A stretch of DNA of 64,000 nt from Apostichopus japonicus (GCF_037975245.1 NC_092573.1:4155501-4219500), one strand, 5' to 3'; numbered from the stretch's first letter, positions 51,428 through 64,000 are shown. A program made the numbers and translations. Notes: a model not told the origin generated them from the letters alone.

Positions 51428-52870
51428 ACAGATCCCAATGCAAGTCCAGGTATATATACAATAATATGCATATGAATATGGACTTGATACAAGTCTGACT
51501 TACATGTTTACCTGTAAGACTATCAGCTCTCCAGGAGTAAGAACTAAAACCACAAATTTACAAAAACCAAAGCTAATAGTCTGTACTGTTTTGTTCTTTT
51601 GTATGCTTTATGATAAAATATTCATTTCGGTTGTGAATAAATACATCAAGACCACCACTGACAAAATTGTAGCCAAAGACAAAGGTTTTTTTTTTTTTTT
51701 ATAGTTTTCCAGTCCTCCTCCTCAGTCCTCATCATGTGTTTATCCTTTAAGGAACAGTCCTAAAATTTAGTATATTTTAAAGGCAAATAAAATGTAAATA
51801 AGCCCCTAATAATAGCTATACAAAACATCAATAGCACCAATATTTCCGTAAACTTTGGCATACCAAGGTTAAAGTGCTCCCTATAAAAAGACATCTTCAT
51901 ATCAATATTACAAGCTTAAAACATAAGCACTATTTTAACTTTTGAACAGAACGATAATGAGATTCTCTGTCATTTGACCAAGTTGTTTACAATTGCCTAT
52001 TTAAACAACTTCTCCAAAAGAAAAATTGATTCTTAACACTTTCTTTTTGTGTGTTTGCGTGTGTCTGTGTATTATGAAGGATTAAACAAAATCGAAGAAG
52101 TCTGTAAAATGGAGTTGCCTGATACTCTGAGGTTAATTACTGGGATGTGTATCTTCCCGGTGTTAACGAATATCCATCAGATAGACAGGTGTAGTGAGAG
52201 ATTAATTGATGCTAACAAAGATACCTAATTACTTCAATGTATGCACAGGGATGATTAAAGGGTGTGACTGGCCATAGTAACGAAAACAAAAAAAGCATGA
52301 GGACCAAAAATGAAATAAAATAACTTTTATAAAGTGAATGGGCACCTTCATAATTGTTTTCAATTTTTCTCAAAACACAAAAAGGAAGAAACAAAGTATT
52401 AAATGAGCCCATTCCCCCCCCCCTCCCTCTCTCTGGCCCCACTCCACAAAATATACTTTGTGTCATGTTTGGGGTGGGGTGGATTTATATGCTCTTTATT
52501 GTATCTATTTAGGTTTTGCAATATGCAGCAATTAACATTAATATACCTCTAAGCCCAGTAGAAATTCCACTCCAAAGCATGTCAAAAAATATATTTAAGT
52601 ACTAAGACAGTCAGTCATTGGTCCTTCCACTTTAATAGTTTTATTCTCACCCAATGGTAAAGCAGGTTTTAAACCATTCAAATATGAAAGCAGCTGTCCA
52701 AAGTTAATAAAGTCACATAGATTTGCTATGATGTGTAATTTACACAAAGTATCCACCTAAAACAAAAATCCTGATTAAAATTATATTACACATTGGTAAT
52801 AAAAGGAGGAAATATTGTTTTGGGATGGGACATAAACATTATAGAGGAATAAAAGGTTTGATTGGTTGAA

Positions 52871-52886
52871 CCCCCCCCCCCCCCCC
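52871..52886. repeat. C16 homopolymer
   Basis: An uninterrupted run of 16 C within the intron. Confidence 0.9.
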
Positions 52887-54977
52887 GAATGGCATATTAG
52901 AGGATAGGTCTGGACAACAGAGGGCCCATTTGTCAGCTTTAACACAGAAAAGGAGTTCTTTAGGCTTACAATTATTCGTAGGTGTGACTTTTGAAGCGGA
53001 GGGACGATTCAAAATGCAGAATTACTCCTCGTAGAAGATGCATCTTCCAAAGAACCATAATAGTGATATCATATCATAAAATGATCAGACCTTGTCAGAG
53101 GTTAAGAATTTATTTATGTTTCCACAAAGGCTAACCCTTTTCGGATTTTCGTCACTGAACGATGTCACAACGATCCGTGAATATTGGTCCTATTGGCCAG
53201 AAAAAGCCAACTAAATGTACCTGCCTTTTAAATCCCACCACCACCTTCAAGGCAAGACTCTGAAATTAACACAAAACCATTCGTTCTCTTTAATACCGGT
53301 GTCGCAATCTGTAACGCCTCATTTAGAAGATGTAAACATAACAATGTGTGGTTATCGTCTCTCCGCTTTGGAAAGACTTAAAAGTTTTATTTTTCCCTAT
53401 AAACGAATAGCCTAAATCCATGAGGTTTTTTCTTCTTCCCTCCTGGTGATGATCTCTCAATATCTTACTTCAAAATTCAACCCACAAACAGTCAGAATGG
53501 AGGAAGGTGGACCATGGTTCACATTATATTAGAGGCGTTGATCTCAACAGGATTTAGATGGCCCGACCATTGAATTTAATTAAAGCCGAGAAAACGGTTG
53601 TTTTTTCTTTCCTTACATACTTTGACGGACATAATTACAATTCAACAAATTTTACAACTGGTACTATTGATCAAAAATTACTCTTAAACTCTCCACTGTC
53701 AGACTGGACCGCCATGTTAATATTAAAGAAATTGTCTAATTCTGGCACAGCCAGCAAAAAAAAAATCAGAAAAAAGATTTTATGGAACAGGAACAGCAAG
53801 CGGTCATTACTCTCTGTTTTACATCTTGTAAAAGGCTTAGAGTTTTATATGGTAGACAAGACGCCTGCTGTGGGAGTCACTCTGCATAATGTTTGTTGTC
53901 CCAAAGGTGGTTTAATGTCCCTAATTATCAGATATGGTAAACAAATTATGCTGAAATTCTGGTTGGATAAACAGCTCGAAAAGCCAACTTGCAAACATAG
54001 CCGACAGACTTAGAAGTATTTATTCAGTCGTGGTGGAGCTCACCTGTGACGGAATCGGTGTTGATAAAGATGTATTCGGATTTCCTGAATCCCGTAAATT
54101 CATAATTGGGACCCACTTTAAACGTAATAATTACTTCCACGGTAATCAATCAGGGTATCAAAGGTGTCTAACACACATGCTGAGCAGAACCGGTTGTTTG
54201 TTAAAACTCATCTGCCAGCCATTTGATGGAATTTTTAAAAACTTTGGCGTATGTCAATGTGGAAAATGTCTGGCTTTCTAGTTGTGGCCACACGCTGATG
54301 GGCTTGTTTTTCACTGATTCCACTGTCTGTTTGCAATTTCCGTTCAATTTGACAATCCTATCAGTGATTTTGACGTGAAAAACACACCCAGCAACAAAAT
54401 CACTCTGGATCGATTGCGCAAGAAACCTTTCTTTGGCATTTACCCTCCTTCATTCTTGCCCCACTTTTCCCGTATATCTTAGGAACCAGAAAAGAAGGTG
54501 GACGGATGGAGAGGTAGGGGAGGGGGGGGGCTGGGCAAGGATTTTAGTGACAGATATGCACTCAGACTCTTGCAAACATTTACTTAAAAATAATTTCAAA
54601 AAAAGGAAAAGATATGAAAGAAATTATGATGAGCCATGGGTTTAAGAAAACTCTTGAGAGAAGTTTTCACCTTCCTTTGAGTCTGTAACATGAACTTGTA
54701 TTGAATGTATTGTAACAAGGTGGCATGTACTTCCCCCCCCCACCCCCCTCCTCTCCTTGTTCCCACCATCATTGATATGTACTTGTGCTCACAACATTAA
54801 GTGCCAACTTCAGTACTCACACTTTGAGCCTTGCATTCATAATTGCATATTATGGGATTCCATATTCATGATGTTATACTTGTAGTACAAGCTTTTGAAG
54901 TCTAATACTCTAGGTTAACCCTTTTAACATAATATTTATATTCATAGTTTTCAAAGAATAGCTTTATATTAACCTAC

Positions 54978-55093
54978 CTTCATGCAGTCAATTAATTGTC
55001 CATCTTCCTCCTCCTCCTCCTTCTCCTCCTCATCATCACCTTCGCTCTCGAGGAGGTCTTCATCAGATGACTCTTCCAGTAAAGGTTGCCATT
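54978..55093 (-). CDS. Acidic exon of the same unrecognised gene
   Basis: A 116-bp exon between acceptor TTTCGTTACAG|AATGG and donor ATGAAG|GTAGGT. After two bases completing a split codon it reads WQPLLEESSDEDLLESEG, then a run dominated by Glu and Asp, and ends in GQLIDCMK. It exits in phase 0, matching the next exon (46779-47891). The sequence resembles an acidic, CK2-type Ser-Asp-Glu region (SSDEDLLESE). Upstream exons must exist because the first codon is split; none was fixed with confidence between 55094 and 64000. The plus-strand Ser-rich open frame here is the shadow of this exon. Confidence 0.72.
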
Positions 55094-55920
55094 CTGTAAC
55101 GAAACAGATCAAACATGAAATTCTTCGTACGGTTGAGTGTCAGCAGATTCGGTTATACAATCCAATCTATGAATGTTATTAAAAGTTCATGATCTTATTA
55201 ATTTAAAGATAATCTTACTATTATTTACTAATCCATTAATAAAACAAAAAATTTGCTTCCCTTTTTTAACTTTTGGTTGATTCATCTTAAACACATTCTT
55301 TTCACGGTGATCTGTTATTCAGTAATATTAATTTTATACTTTGCGTGTTTTCAGCAGGAGGGTGAGTGAGATTATTACTGTGTTCTCTGTATCTTGGTAC
55401 ACTAAATGGTTTTTTGTTTTTATTATGATTACTATTATTTTGGTTTTTGTTTTCTCTATTTAAGGGAATAATGGGATATTAGAACTCTTACTTCTACATT
55501 CAGACTACTTGCTATATAAAAGAGTGCAGAAGACTGCAGGGAAATATGACACCATTTGATTGGCTTCATAAATCCCATTAACACTAGTACGGTAAAGAAT
55601 GTCTCTAACACAAGTATTTTATGATACACTGAAATTATTATTTAAAATTCAATTGGTGAATAAACTTAACAGTGAACCTTTCATAGCTTCAGTAATTGCA
55701 ACCTTGCTTAGAGCATCATACTGCAGGATTGTTAAACTTTCTGTAACCTTTAAAACGGAAAGCTCATTTTTCTCGATTGAAGAACAGCATCAGAGGAAAC
55801 AAAATACATTTCACATCATGTGACGACATCATTACATTGACGATGGAAGATGAGTTGATTGGAGACTAACTACTGCATATTCATAAGATCTTCCCTCTGA
55901 TGTGTCTACCAAATGTTGAG

Positions 55921-56030
55921 GAGTGCATTCTGGGATACCATGATGGGTCATTGAGGATAACACAGTACATATTTAGAGTGCATGCTGGGATACCATGATG
56001 TGTCATTGAGATTACACCGGTACATATTTA
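55921..56030 (+). repeat. 55-bp tandem duplication with ZNF143-like motif
   Basis: Two copies start at 55921 and 55976 and share TGGGATACCATGATG, GTCATTGAG and TACATATTTA. Each contains GCATTCTGGGAT or GCATGCTGGGAT. Confidence 0.75.
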
Positions 56031-56868
56031 TAAATTATTATTCTGTGTCTCGATGACAGACAAGGGCATTCCATATCACTGGTCCGTGATTGGCTCTGAA
56101 CAAAAATCAAAACGTATCATCCTATACAGACAGACATTGCCTCATTTCCGAAGTGCTAATGTAGCAGATCTATAAACAGGCCCTTTTTACCTGTGCGCTA
56201 CGTCACTCAGGTGTGCCATAGTCACTCGCTTCCTCTCTCCATCTATCTATCTCGCTCTCTCTGATATATTTGAAAGATGAATGTTGTCAAAACATAGCTG
56301 TTTCTATTTACATAGAGATGCACAGGTAAGCCTTTTATGAAATTCACATGGCAAAGTTTGGAGTACCCGTCTGGATGTATTGACAAAGGTAACACAAGAT
56401 CAATCTTATTGTTTGACAAACCGCTCTCCACGGCAAACATTTGTCAAAAGCGATTAAAAACTCTGGCATCGTGGAATTTATTTTAGAGACTGAAGGACTG
56501 ATAAGTCATGATGTCAAACAGATCTAAATACACAACAAAAGCAGCCAAAAGAAGAGCTAGAAAATGCTAGATTAAACTTCACTTCACCTGTGAATGATGG
56601 CTATAGAAAAAAAAAGTAATAAAAGTCCAGTTTGATTCCTGAGCACAATACATGCAAGAGTCCTCTACGACCTTAAAGGAGTACTACCCTAAAACTTTAT
56701 CTTCTGACAAGAAAAGCTTTTTAAAATAGTTGGAAAAAAAAAAATTGGTAAAGAAATATGAAGATCACAAAAAGTAGTAACAAACAAATGTTTCAGGGCA
56801 ATCATTTGGATCTTTACAGCCAAAGTAGGATTTGATGGGAGGAGGATTTTTTTCTTGTTGTTATGTGT

Positions 56869-56934
56869 GGGGGGGGGGAGGTGAGGAGGCGGAGGCTGAG
56901 GGAGGGAGGGAGGGAGGGAGGGAGGGAGGGGAGA
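56869..56934 (+). repeat. (GGGA)n polypurine tract
   Basis: Begins with a run of G, continues with GAGGCGGAGG, then eight or so GGGA units. It is a purine mirror-type tract with G-quadruplex potential. Confidence 0.9.
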
Positions 56935-57837
56935 AGAAGTAAGTAAGATCATAGTAGTTTGGAAAGGACATAAGAGCTATGATTAAAAGGACTTTGTCAG
57001 GAATTTATAACATAATTATTTTAAACTTGAGGGTCAAATCTATCAGACATTCAATAAGGGAAAAAAAAACCAGCTGTACTTCGAAGCAATTTTATCACAG
57101 AAGATGACTGTATCAATATGTTGTAGAAAACTACACATATTTTCATGCAAACAGCAGTAAATTTCATCAATTTGTCCATCAGACTTTTTAGATATGAAAG
57201 CAGGGTGGAGGTGACAATGAGAAGGGTGGAAGAGGAAGGAGGGGGTGGTTGTTAGGATTAGTCTCATAATTAGTTAATTATGCAAAGGGACCCCCTCTCC
57301 TTAATAAATCTTCAAATATTGAAAAATACATCTCACATCTACAGCAATTCTACTATTTTTTTGCTCAAACATACTAAGGTTTCCCCTACAAAATTGACCT
57401 CTTCCCTCAACCCCCTCCCCCACCAAAAAAAAAGGGAAAAAGCAAAACAACAAAAACATCCACCAATGGTTTGACAATCAGAATATGTAGGATTATGCTG
57501 CCAAGAAAAAACTCAGAATTTAGTTAAAGAGATCACAACTTGGCACATCTAGCAACTGATTAATAACAGGGAAATCAAGTAAACAATATCATTTTATTGG
57601 TTACAATAAGGACAATATTGATAGGAAACGGAACATTCTAGATAGTATGTTAAAGAAACAAACTAAATAAACAAACAAAGATAAAACAACGACCACCAAA
57701 GGCAAAGCTTCTTTTGGTAACTGACAAAGGCAATACACATGGTGAGAAAAGGATCCTTTCAGAACCATTTCCATCTCCATATCCATCCTAAATAACCACA
57801 CCAAAGATCATATAGAAGGATCCCTATGAGCATTAAG

Positions 57838-60800
57838 CCAAACATGGATGAACACCAGCGAACATGAAGCCCATCATGGATGTACACCTCCAAACAAATA
57901 GCTAATTATGGATGAACACCATCGAACTTGGAGCCAATCATGGATGAACACCTGCAAACACAGCCAATCATGGATGAACACCTACAAACATAAAGCTAAC
58001 CATGGATGAACACCTGCAAACTGAAGCCAATCAGGGATGAACACCAGGGAACATAAAGCCAATCATGGATGAACACCTGCAAGCATATAGCTATTCATGG
58101 ATGAACACCATCAAACATGGAGCCCATCATGGATGAACACCTGCAAACACAGCCAATCATGGATGAATACCTGCAAATATAACCAATCATGGATGAACAC
58201 CTGCAAACATATTGCTAATCATGGATAAAAAACACATGGAAACATATAGCTAATCATGGATGAACACCTGCAAACATATAGCCAATCAATGATGAACACC
58301 TGCACACACATAGCCAATCATGGATATAAACCTGCAAACATATAGCCAATCATGGATGAATACCTGCAAACATATAGCCAATCATGGATGAATACCTGCA
58401 AACAACCAATCATGAATATAAACCTGCAGACATATAGCCAAACATGGATGAACAGCTGCAAACATATAGCCAATCATGGATGGATACCTGCAAAAAACCA
58501 ATCATGGATGAACACCTGCAAACATATAGCCAAACATAGATGAATACTTGCAAACATATAGCCAATCATGGTACGAATACCTGCAAACATAACCAATCAT
58601 GGATATAAACCTGCAAACATATAGCCAAACATGGATGAATACCTGCAAACATATAGCCAAACATGGATGAATACAAGTTTGCAAACATATAGCCAAACAT
58701 GGATAAACACCTGCAATCAAATAGCCAATCATGGATGCATACCTACAAACATAACCAATCATGGATATAAACCTGCAAACATATAGCCAATCATGGATGA
58801 ATACCTGCAAAAATATAGCCAATCATGGATGAACACCTGCAAACATATAGCTAATCATGGATGAACACCATCGAACTTGGAGCCTATCATGGATGAACAC
58901 CTGCAAACATATAGCCAATCATGGATGAACACCTACAAACATAAAGCTAACCATGGATGAATACCTGCAAACATAACCAATCATGGATATAAACCTGCAA
59001 ACATATAGCCAAACATGGATGAATACCTGCAAACATATAGCCAATCATAGATGAATACCTGCAAACAACCAATCATGGATGAATACCTGCAGACATATAG
59101 CCAATCATGGATGAACACCTCCAAACATATAGCCAATCATGGATGAACACCTGCAAACATATAGCCAAACATGGATGAACACCTGCAAACATATAGCCAA
59201 ACATGGATGAATACCTGCAAACATATAGCCAATCATGGATGAATACCTGCAAACAACCAATCATGGATATAAACCTGCAGACATATAGCCAATCATGGAT
59301 GAACACCTGCAAACATATAGCCAATCATGGATGAACACCTGCAAACATATAGCCAATCATGGATGAATACCTACAAACATAACCAATCATGGATATAAAC
59401 CTGCAAACATATAGCCAATCATGGATGAATACCTGCAAAAATATAGCCAATCATGGATGAACACCTGCAAACATATAGCTAATCATGGATGAACACCATT
59501 GAACTTGGAGCCAATCATGGATGAACACCTGCAAACATAAAGCCAATCATGGATGAACACCTACAAACATAAAGCTAACCATGGATGAATACCTGCAAAC
59601 AACCAATCATGAATATAAACCTGCAGACATATAGCCAAACATGGATGAACACCTGCAAACATATAGCCAAACATGGATGAATACCTGCAAACATATAGCC
59701 AATCATGGATGAATACCTGCAAACAACCAATCATGGATGAACACCTGCAAACTTATAGCCAAACATGGATGAATACCTGCAGACATATAGCCAAACATGG
59801 ATGAACACCTGCAATCAAATAGCCAATCATGGATGAATACCTGCAAAAATATAGCCAAACATGGATGAACACCTGCAAACATATAGCCAATCATGGATGA
59901 ATACCCGCAAACATAACCAATCATGGATATAAACCTGCAAACATATAGCCAAACATGGATGAATACTTGCAAACATATAGCCAAACATGGATAAACACCT
60001 GCAATCAAATAGCCAATCATGGATGAATACCTACAAACATAACCAATCATGGATATAAACCTGCAAACATATAGCCAATCATGGATGAATACCTGCAAAA
60101 ATATAGCCAATCATGGATGAACACCTGCAAACATATAGCTAATCATGGATGAACACCATCGAACTTGGAGCCAATCATGGATGAACACCTGCAAACATAT
60201 AGCCAATCATGGATGAACACCTACAAACATAAAGCTAACCATGGATGAATACCTGCTAACATAACCAATCATGGATGTAAACCTGCAGACATATAGCCAA
60301 ACATGGATGAATACCTGCAGACATATAGCCAAACATGGATGAACACCTGTAAACATATAGCCAATCATGGATGAACACCTACAAACATAAAGCTAACCAT
60401 GGATGAATACCTGCTAACATAACCAATCATGGATGTAAACCTGCAGACATATAGCCAAACATGGATGAATACCTGCAGACATATAGCCAAACATGGATGA
60501 ACACCTGCAAACACATAAACAATCTTGGATATATACCTGCAAAAAAACAATCATGGATGAACACCTGCAAACATAGCCAATCATGTATGAACACCTGCAA
60601 ATAAATAGCCAACCATGGATGAACACCTGCAAACATATAGCCAATCATGGATGAATACCTGCAAAAATATAGCCAATCATGGATGAATACCTGCAAACAT
60701 GGAACCTATCATGAATGAACACCTGCAAACATATAGCTAATCATGGAAGAACACCTACAAACATGTAGCTAATAAAGTATGAACACATACAAACATATAG

Positions 60801-61030
60801 CCAATCATGGATGAACACCTGCAAACACATAAACAATCTTGGATATAAACCTGCAAAAAAACAATCATGGATGAACACCTGCAAACATAACCAATCATGT
60901 ATGAACACTTGCAAATAAATAGCCAATCATGGATGAATATCTGCAACATATGCCATCATGGATGAACAACTGCAAACATTGAGCCAATCATGGATGAACA
61001 CCTACAAACATGGAGCCAATCATGGACGAA
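57838..61030. repeat. 3.2-kb minisatellite of ~29-32-bp units with higher-order structure
   Basis: Roughly 100 imperfect copies of a unit containing CCAATCATGGATGAACACCT then GCAAACATATAG. Full units are 32 bp; shorter ones lack part of ACATATAG. Rare variants recur at long spacings: the TCGAACTTGG/TTGAACTTGG variant lies near 57922, 58871, 59500 and 60160 (steps of about 949, 628 and 660 bp), and stretches 59401-59580 and 60061-60240 are nearly identical line for line. Minus-strand open frames of up to 135 codons through it (VFIHDWLYVC-type repeats) arise from the repeat and change frame between units. Confidence 0.95.
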
Positions 61031-62604
61031 ACACCCATGTATGGCTAACTGAGCCTTGGCTTAAAAAAAAATAATTCAAAACGAAAAGCAAACTATATAA
61101 AACTTTGCTAAAACAAAAACTAAAACCTATTTACTAGGTGTAATGGTTAAAAATTGCCTGTTTATGTTCACAGTGTCTGCAGAGATTATAACAAATCACC
61201 TCTACCTTGCCCTCAGCTAACACTGTATTGATTTGTAAACTGTTTATGACCTAGTTAAAGTATGCACTCCCTAATCACCTGCTCCTGTGAGTTACAGGGA
61301 GGCTCTGCACAGGTACTAAACCAACAAGAAGACAGTGAATACCATCACAACTATTTATCTTAGTATCATTTAGGGCTAAAACCATTCACACTTCAAAAAA
61401 ACACCTGCAAAAGTATCTTTGCATTTTGAATTTGTTCAAAAGCAATTTATAGTTGTTTTACAAGAGTAATATGTTCAAATGTGTTAGGACCAAACATCAA
61501 TTTATAACAGCTGCTAACCAATGTCTATCCTGTTTCCTCTCCATAGTGATGATGTAGTGCTCAATCCCATAATGCAAATATTATAAAGAAATTGAGTCAT
61601 GCAAATGTTGGATTGCCAAAGAAAAAGATTTCATCATAATTCCCAGTATTTCCAAAAAGGTTTATGTTTTTAATTAAACAGATTTTAACAATCGTTTCAA
61701 ACCAGTCGAATGCAAAATCAAAGCAGCAATTTTATTTTGTTTTTAAGACTTTTTACTATAGATGACATTATTACACTCTTTATAATCTACTTTTCTTAAT
61801 TCATACCACCAACAAGTTATCATAATTTAGGAATAACTAATAATTTCATTTATTTTCATGTACTTTTAGCTTAAAATTTGTAAAGAAAATTGTAAGTACT
61901 ACTACAATTCACTTACACTGAATAACTTAGAACTCATAAGATCACTAATTTACATAGTAGACTATTAATTTCTGATTTTTTTTTTTTTAATATGTTTTAT
62001 TAATTACCATGGCAACTCACAACGTTTTATAAAATGACGGACAGGCTTAAATAAACAAAGAATTACAGTAAATTCATTTTTACTTCTTCACACCACAATA
62101 GGTAAAGATGAATTGGAAGCAAAGAAACTACTCTTATCTAAAAAACAAAGTAATTTTCACAATATTACATTTGAGATATTTATTTATTTATTTTTCAATG
62201 CATTGTTCACTTTATTTCTGATATTTTAACTAAAATTAATTATAACTGCACTTCAATATCAGAAAGATAATAGCAATGTCCGTGTCTTGTCCTTATACAT
62301 TGAATGTATGCTGTAAACGGGACCAGTAACTGGGCAACACTAGACTTTTGAACTATGAAGCTATAATGTCATGTTTTTAAGATATTAATCACCAAGTTTT
62401 GACTCACCTACAACAGATTTACTGCTTCTGAGCTCAAAGATAACTAACGGGTACACCTACCTCCAGAGCATTAATCATTAATTTTTGTTGATATACTATT
62501 ATTGTTATCATCAAACATCACAGTGATAAATGTCACAGGCAAAGATCACCAGAGCAATGTATTTGTTGAAATTAAACACACAAAAAACAGAAGACAAAAG
62601 ACAC

Positions 62605-62950
62605 TGAAAGGAATGGGAGAGGGGAGAGGAGGAGGTGTCTGCAAGAGACAATTAATGGTATTGTAGGAAGGGGAGGGAACTTTGGGAGGGGAGGGGCCAT
62701 AGGAGAGGGAGCAAAAATTGTGGAGAGGGGGAAGAAGATTGTAAGAAGGGAATGAGGGACATTAGGGAGTGGAGAAGAGACTGTGGGGGAGTGGAAGGTG
62801 CTGTGGGATGGGAGGATGGAGCTGTGGGAGGGGAGGGGGAATTTTGTGGTGGGAATGTGGAACTGTGGTAAGAACTTCATATCTGCAAAATTTTTATCAA
62901 TGGGGACTGTGTCACACAAGACTTTGTTGTGGAAGAAGGGGATAAGTTGG
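62605..62950 (+). repeat. G-rich polypurine zone
   Basis: About 350 bp dominated by GGGAGAGGGG, GGGAGGGGAGGGG and GTGGGAGGGGAGGGGG blocks. It explains the Pro/Leu/Ser-rich open frame on the opposite strand (62572-62964), which I do not regard as a gene. Confidence 0.8.
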
Positions 62951-63392
62951 ACAGGGGAAAACAAAATGTCCCTTTAAGAACTTTCAAAACGGATGCCTCT
63001 TTACAACTTACAACACTAACATTACGGGAGAAAGAAAAAATTAAAAATGACACCATCTAAAGCCTGCTTCCCATAAGCAGACAAAGAAGGAGAACAAAGT
63101 AGTACCTGCGAAGGTAAGAGGCATTCTGGGATATGGTTTACCTCCTTCCCTCGTTGTGGAGAACTAAGACCGATCCAGGTTTTTAATGTGTGTTTTCACA
63201 GCCTACAAACCCACCTCAGTACTCAATACCAATCTCCATTCACAATACAAACTGTTCATCTAACTTCCTGGACTGTATCTACCGAAAGATGTCGTCTTCG
63301 ACCGACGCAGAGAATAACAATAACACTATTAACACTGTATAAACTGAAAGAGTACAGGTAAACCTACTACACTGAACATAGGACTTGGTTAC

Positions 63393-63650
63393 TCTGAGTA
63401 GGCAGTGTGCAGGCAACAATAATACATGATTGCCTTGTGTGATGATGACTGCTTGATGAATTCCAGCAACGCCCATAATAGTATCCTTGCCAGCAACAAT
63501 GTCAATTGACGGTGGTTGTCCCTGTCTGAGCAATGGACTTCCAGATCCACCTGAGTTAATCTTTCGAGTCGGTCGTGTTAGTTTATTGAAAGGGTTGAAA
63601 TAATTATTTGAAAGGTATGAAGCCATTACAGTAGTCAATTCAAGATACAT
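63393..63650 (-). CDS. Possible exon of unknown identity
   Basis: An open frame of 86 codons that could end at a donor AGA|GTAACC (intron from 63392). Two possible starts are M1 and the better-context M9 (MASYLSNNYF); an in-frame TAA lies shortly upstream, so this would be a first coding exon or chance. The peptide has a basic patch (KLTRPTRKINS), a Gly/Ser linker, then a beta-like stretch ending IHQAVIITQGNHVLLL, which has only a faint likeness to RCC1-type repeats. It is on the same strand as the acidic-exon gene, but its phase-0 exit does not match that exon, so at least one more exon would be needed between them. Confidence 0.25.
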
Positions 63651-64000
63651 GCCAGAAACAAATGAAAAGTTCTTAATATTTTATGTTTTAATTCAGTATC
63701 AGAGTTCTCTGTAAGAACTTCATCCTGAAAGATTTGTCATTCAAATCTTTCGTCCTCGGAAAACTGTGAGCAGACAATTTTGTGGTAACCAGAGATACAA
63801 GTGGATGGCTGTTACTTTATGTTTTCTCTGAATTAGATCTTCTCACCCAGTTCATTAACCCGACCAAACACCACAGCTGTAGTTAGAAAACATCATGAGA
63901 ACGTTTCAGCTTGTCTCCCAACCTCACTTCATAAATGTTACTCTTGCAACTTTACTAGCACCACATACCTAACCTTCGGAGATCATTAATAATTCAAAAT

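Larger units (their letters stand above)
47892..54977 (-). other. Intron of the unrecognised gene (7,086 bp)
   Basis: Lies between the acidic exon and the terminal exon. About 40% of it is the ~127-bp tandem array (48517-51427). It also has a C16 run at 52871-52886. A plus-strand open frame of 151 codons at 53558-54013 has no recognisable domain and overlaps another open frame. No other structure is seen. Confidence 0.7.
55094..64000. other. Upstream part of the unrecognised gene's locus: repeats, no fixed exon
   Basis: Contains a 55-bp duplication (55921-56030), a GGGA polypurine tract (56869-56934), the 3.2-kb minisatellite (57838-61030), a G-rich polypurine zone (62605-62950) and a possible exon at 63393-63650. 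If the gene extends rightward, as the split first codon of the acidic exon requires, most of this is intron. The stretch 61031-62600 is AT-rich with nothing recognisable. Confidence 0.5.

Noticed and set aside
53558-54281. Plus-strand open frames of 151 and 83 codons
   Set aside because: No recognisable domain, the two frames overlap, the second begins at a non-ATG codon, and they lie in an intron of the minus-strand gene; chance remains likely.
57838-61030. Minus-strand open frames of 60-135 codons with repeating VFIHDWLYVC-type peptides
   Set aside because: They are translations of the minisatellite; unit lengths (29-32 bp) are not multiples of three, so the frame drifts and no splice or start context supports them.
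62572-62964. 130-codon Pro/Leu/Ser-rich minus-strand open frame
   Set aside because: Produced by a polypurine G-rich tract on the opposite strand.
63110-63210. Small minus-strand exon reading WIGLSSPQRGKE before a GTAAAC donor
   Set aside because: An in-frame TGA lies just upstream and no acceptor AG falls between it and the open part.

Overview
This window is AT-rich eukaryotic (animal) nuclear DNA. It has split genes with GT-AG introns, very long non-coding stretches, many (TA)n microsatellites, purine/pyrimidine tracts and two large tandem-repeat arrays. Nothing bacterial, viral or CRISPR-like was seen. The nuclear receptor is clearly COUP-TF/NR2F, and its wording (for example [18 protein letters not shown]) suggests a marine invertebrate deuterostome, most likely an echinoderm. 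That taxonomic guess rests on remembered family features, not on a search.

Layout. (1) 1-18686, minus strand: the 5' two coding exons of a COUP-TF (NR2F) orphan nuclear receptor. Exon 1 (18020-18686) carries a long Pro/Gln/Asn/Thr-rich N-terminus and the whole two-zinc-finger DNA-binding domain. Exon 2 (2462-2977) carries the hinge and most of the ligand-binding domain. The 15,042-bp intron between them holds AT microsatellites, a tRNA-like repeat and a 135-bp duplicated repeat with nuclear-receptor half-sites. The last exon (end of the ligand-binding domain, AF-2) was not found and must lie left of the window. (2) 18687-19760: 5' flank of COUP-TF, richer in GC, with a CCAAT box, GC box, E2F-like site and a palindromic RFX X-box. 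(3) About 19761-46425: roughly 27 kb with no convincing gene; it holds microsatellites, GGAT-type minisatellite DNA, interspersed repeat fragments, G-quadruplex motifs and a striking triple DR1 element at 31676. (4) 46426-55093, minus strand: the last two coding exons of an unrecognised gene: a 116-bp acidic exon and a 1,113-bp terminal exon encoding a Ser/Lys-rich, probably disordered C-terminus. The intron between them contains a 2.9-kb array of ~127-bp units with a 1,138-bp (nine-unit) higher-order period. (5) 55094-64000: a 3.2-kb minisatellite of ~29-32-bp units (57838-61030), polypurine tracts, and one possible further exon near 63.4-63.65 kb on the minus strand.

Both supported genes are on the minus strand. 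They are head-to-tail: the unknown gene's 3' end points toward COUP-TF's 5' flank across the intergenic region. The main points for a second look are the two higher-order tandem arrays, the tRNA-like dispersed repeat with a second tail copy, the triple DR1 and DR4 clusters around a gene whose own product binds such sites, and the unidentified Ser-rich gene.
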